Assembly (NCBI GenBank): GCA_016234425.1 | Contig: JACRCA010000251.1 | Location: 1-6,944, forward strand | Direction of reading: 5' to 3' | DNA from: Deltaproteobacteria bacterium | Lineage (GTDB): Bacteria > Desulfobacterota > SM23-61 | Length of the DNA: 6,944 bases | In this document: one piece after another, positions 5,993 to 6,944 of the stretch | How the letters are laid out: each line of letters begins with the position of its first letter | Position numbering within the stretch: the stretch's first letter is position 1 | Made by a program: the position numbers and the translations under genes | The notes under the pieces: model-generated | The model's input: the letters and a program-made list of their open reading frames with translations, nothing else | Database searches by the model: none | What the model was told of the DNA's origin: nothing

Positions 5993-6100
5993 GCTGCCCT
6001 CCTTTTTTATCCGCTATATCGTCAAAATCCAAACCAGGCCACAGGGCGGCCGAGCCGCAACTCAAATAATAACTTTGGCTTAGATCCCCACGCGATCCCA

Positions 6101-6149
6101 GAAATCCCCCCTGCCCCCCTTTAGCAAAGGGGGGGTTGGGGGGGATTTC
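6101..6149. repeat. C/G-run palindromic repeat, copy 2
   Basis: GAAATCCCCCC (6101-6111) pairs with GGGGGGGATTTC (6138-6149). Inside, CCCCCCTTT (6114-6122) pairs with AAAGGGGGG (6126-6134) around loop AGC. The unit has the same orientation and near-identical layout as 2521-2571. The right half, G7-TT-G7 (6129-6144), also has the four G3 tracts needed for an intramolecular G-quadruplex. It lies in the 227 bp between the efp stop and gcvH start, so on the - strand it could end efp transcription or shape the gcvH leader, though no T-run follows. The rest of this gap shows nothing else except a short hairpin GCGGC-CGA-GCCGC (6046-6058). Confidence 0.82.
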
Positions 6150-6219
6150 AGAGGTTAGTTTCCAAATTAAATTCTCTTAACAAAATTTCAAGATTTTCCA
6201 TGTTAGTAGCACAGAGAAA

Positions 6220-6780
6220 TCATTTCACCCGGGTGATGTATTCGCGCGTGCGCGTGTCAATGCGCACCACATCCCCTTCTTCCACAAAGAGGGGAACTTG
6301 AATGACAGCTCCAGACTCCAGAGTGGCTGGTTTGGTCGCTCCCGTGGCCGTATCCCCCCGGACTCCTGGCTCAGACTTGACTACTCTCATCTCTACAAAC
6401 ATGGGCACTTCGATGCCGATGGGGCGCTGGTTATAAAAGAGAGCTTTGATTACCAGGTTTTCTTTCAAAAAATCTTTGCTTTCTCCCAACTGGTCGGCAG
6501 TCAGAAAAAGCTGCTCGTATGTATGCGTATCCATAAAATGAAACTCTCCCCCGGTCTCGTAAAGGAACTGCATTTCTCGCTCCTCCAGGTCGGGTTTACC
6601 CACTCGTTCTCCGGATCGGAAGGTCTGGTCGATGACATTTCCAGTGACCAGGCTCTTCAAGCGGGTGCGCACGAAGGCTCCCCCCTTCCCAGGCTTCACA
6701 TGCTGGAAATCGATGATGAGATAAGGCTCTCCCCCGATCTCGATCTTCAGCCCCTTACGAAAATCCGTGGTGGAATACAT
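6220..6780 (-). CDS. efp: Elongation factor P
   Basis: 186 residues, the normal EF-P length. EF-P binds between the P and E sites of the ribosome and rescues stalling at proline runs. Three beta-barrel domains can be placed: an N-terminal KOW-like domain (about 1-63), and two OB domains (about 66-127 and 130-186). The tip loop VKPGKGGAFVR (28-38) exposes Lys32, the residue equivalent to E. coli Lys34 that is modified in many bacteria; a lysine rather than arginine excludes the EarP rhamnosylation route, but which lysine modification (if any) applies is not visible. C-terminal GVRGDTATGATKPATLESG (139-157) is the family signature region. ATG 6780 gives the family-typical N-terminus MYSTTDFRKG; the upstream ribosome site (ACGGGG) is weak. 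The 164 bp upstream are AT-rich and palindromic. No epmA/epmB-type gene is in view. Confidence 0.96.
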   Translation of the reverse strand: MYSTTDFRKGLKIEIGGEPYLIIDFQHVKPGKGGAFVRTRLKSLVTGNVIDQTFRSGERVGKPDLEEREMQFLYETGGEFHFMDTHTYEQLFLTADQLGESKDFLKENLVIKALFYNQRPIGIEVPMFVEMRVVKSEPGVRGDTATGATKPATLESGAVIQVPLFVEEGDVVRIDTRTREYITRVK

Positions 6781-6799
6781 CGCGAACCCCGTTTTAATT

Positions 6800-6880
6800 C
6801 AAACTGCAAAATGAAAAATGTAAAATATAAAGTGTTTGGGGCTTTAATTTTGCCCTTTACATTTTGCAATTTTCAATTTG
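6800..6880. repeat. AT-rich 25-bp imperfect inverted repeat upstream of efp
   Basis: Arms at 6800-6824 and 6856-6880 are reverse complements at 21 of 25 positions (right arm begins TTTACATTTTGC). Between them GGGC (6839-6842) and GCCC (6852-6855) can form a small inner stem. The 81 bp unit ends about 20 bp before the efp start on the - strand, so it would lie in the efp leader or promoter. Both arms, read on the - strand, contain loose promoter-like hexamers, but no single promoter stands out. It may be an interspersed AT-rich repeat. Confidence 0.6.
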
Positions 6881-6915
6881 CCATGGGCTATTGCTAACTA
6901 TCAAAATATCTTAAC

Positions 6916-6929
6916 CATCTTATAAGATG
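6916..6929. promoter_or_regulatory. Perfect 14-bp palindrome CATCTTATAAGATG (possible operator)
   Basis: CATCTTA and TAAGATG are exact reverse complements without a loop, the form expected for a dimeric regulator site rather than a terminator. It lies 136 bp upstream of the efp start on the - strand, or at the edge of an unseen neighbouring gene. An additional AAGAT half-motif occurs on both sides of it on the - strand. Function is unknown. Confidence 0.35.
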
Positions 6930-6944
6930 TTATCTTGCAGATCT

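Noticed and set aside
5993..6100. Glycine riboswitch upstream of gcvH
   Set aside because: Looked for the conserved paired aptamer segments on the - strand; none recognised, and the space before the start is short and taken partly by the repeat.
6298..6897. 199-codon open frame on the + strand over efp
   Set aside because: It is antisense to an unmistakable EF-P and runs into the AT-rich palindrome; no family features.

Overview
The window looks like a chromosomal segment from a strict anaerobe, most plausibly a syntrophic or sulfate-reducing member of the Desulfobacterota (former Deltaproteobacteria). The gene content supports this: a 4-hydroxybutyryl-CoA dehydratase-like radical/Fe-S enzyme, an ADP-forming acyl-CoA synthetase beta subunit, a MeaB-type GTPase and a free-standing GcvH. 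So do the palindromic intergenic repeats. This placement is inference; no rRNA or tRNA is present to fix it.

Left part (+ strand, 1-3788). The 3' part of an HpaB/AbfD-family dehydratase gene (1-645) is followed after 33 bp by an AMP-forming acyl-CoA ligase (679-2217). A 413 bp gap with at least four palindromic repeat units (2218-2630) comes next, then an acyl-CoA dehydrogenase of the long-chain/isovaleryl type (2631-3788). Together they read as an acyl-CoA degradation module: activation to a CoA thioester, radical dehydration or isomerisation, and flavin-dependent desaturation. The substrate cannot be read from the sequence; 4-hydroxybutyrate or a related acid is the simplest guess.

Right part (- strand, 6780-3792). 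Reading leftwards: efp (elongation factor P), a 227 bp gap containing a second copy of the C/G-rich palindrome, gcvH (glycine cleavage H protein), a 97 bp gap with a good sigma70-like promoter, then a two-gene unit of ATP-grasp acyl-CoA synthetase beta subunit and MeaB/ArgK GTPase with 10 bp between them. The last gene converges on the acyl-CoA dehydrogenase with only 3 bp between stop codons. MeaB proteins chaperone B12-dependent acyl-CoA mutases, and ADP-forming synthetases conserve acyl-CoA energy as ATP, so this half also fits acyl-CoA (propionyl/succinyl-type) metabolism.

I see no phage, CRISPR, toxin-antitoxin or clearly new multi-gene system. The protein genes are ordinary family members. 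The most unusual material is non-coding: a nest of palindromic elements at 2223-2571 that includes a MITE-like unit, a same-orientation copy of one element at 6101-6149 with G-quadruplex potential, and an AT-rich palindromic leader upstream of efp. Two protein details deserve a check: an extra glycine in the A10 lysine motif of the ligase, and the relocated catalytic base of the dehydrogenase.
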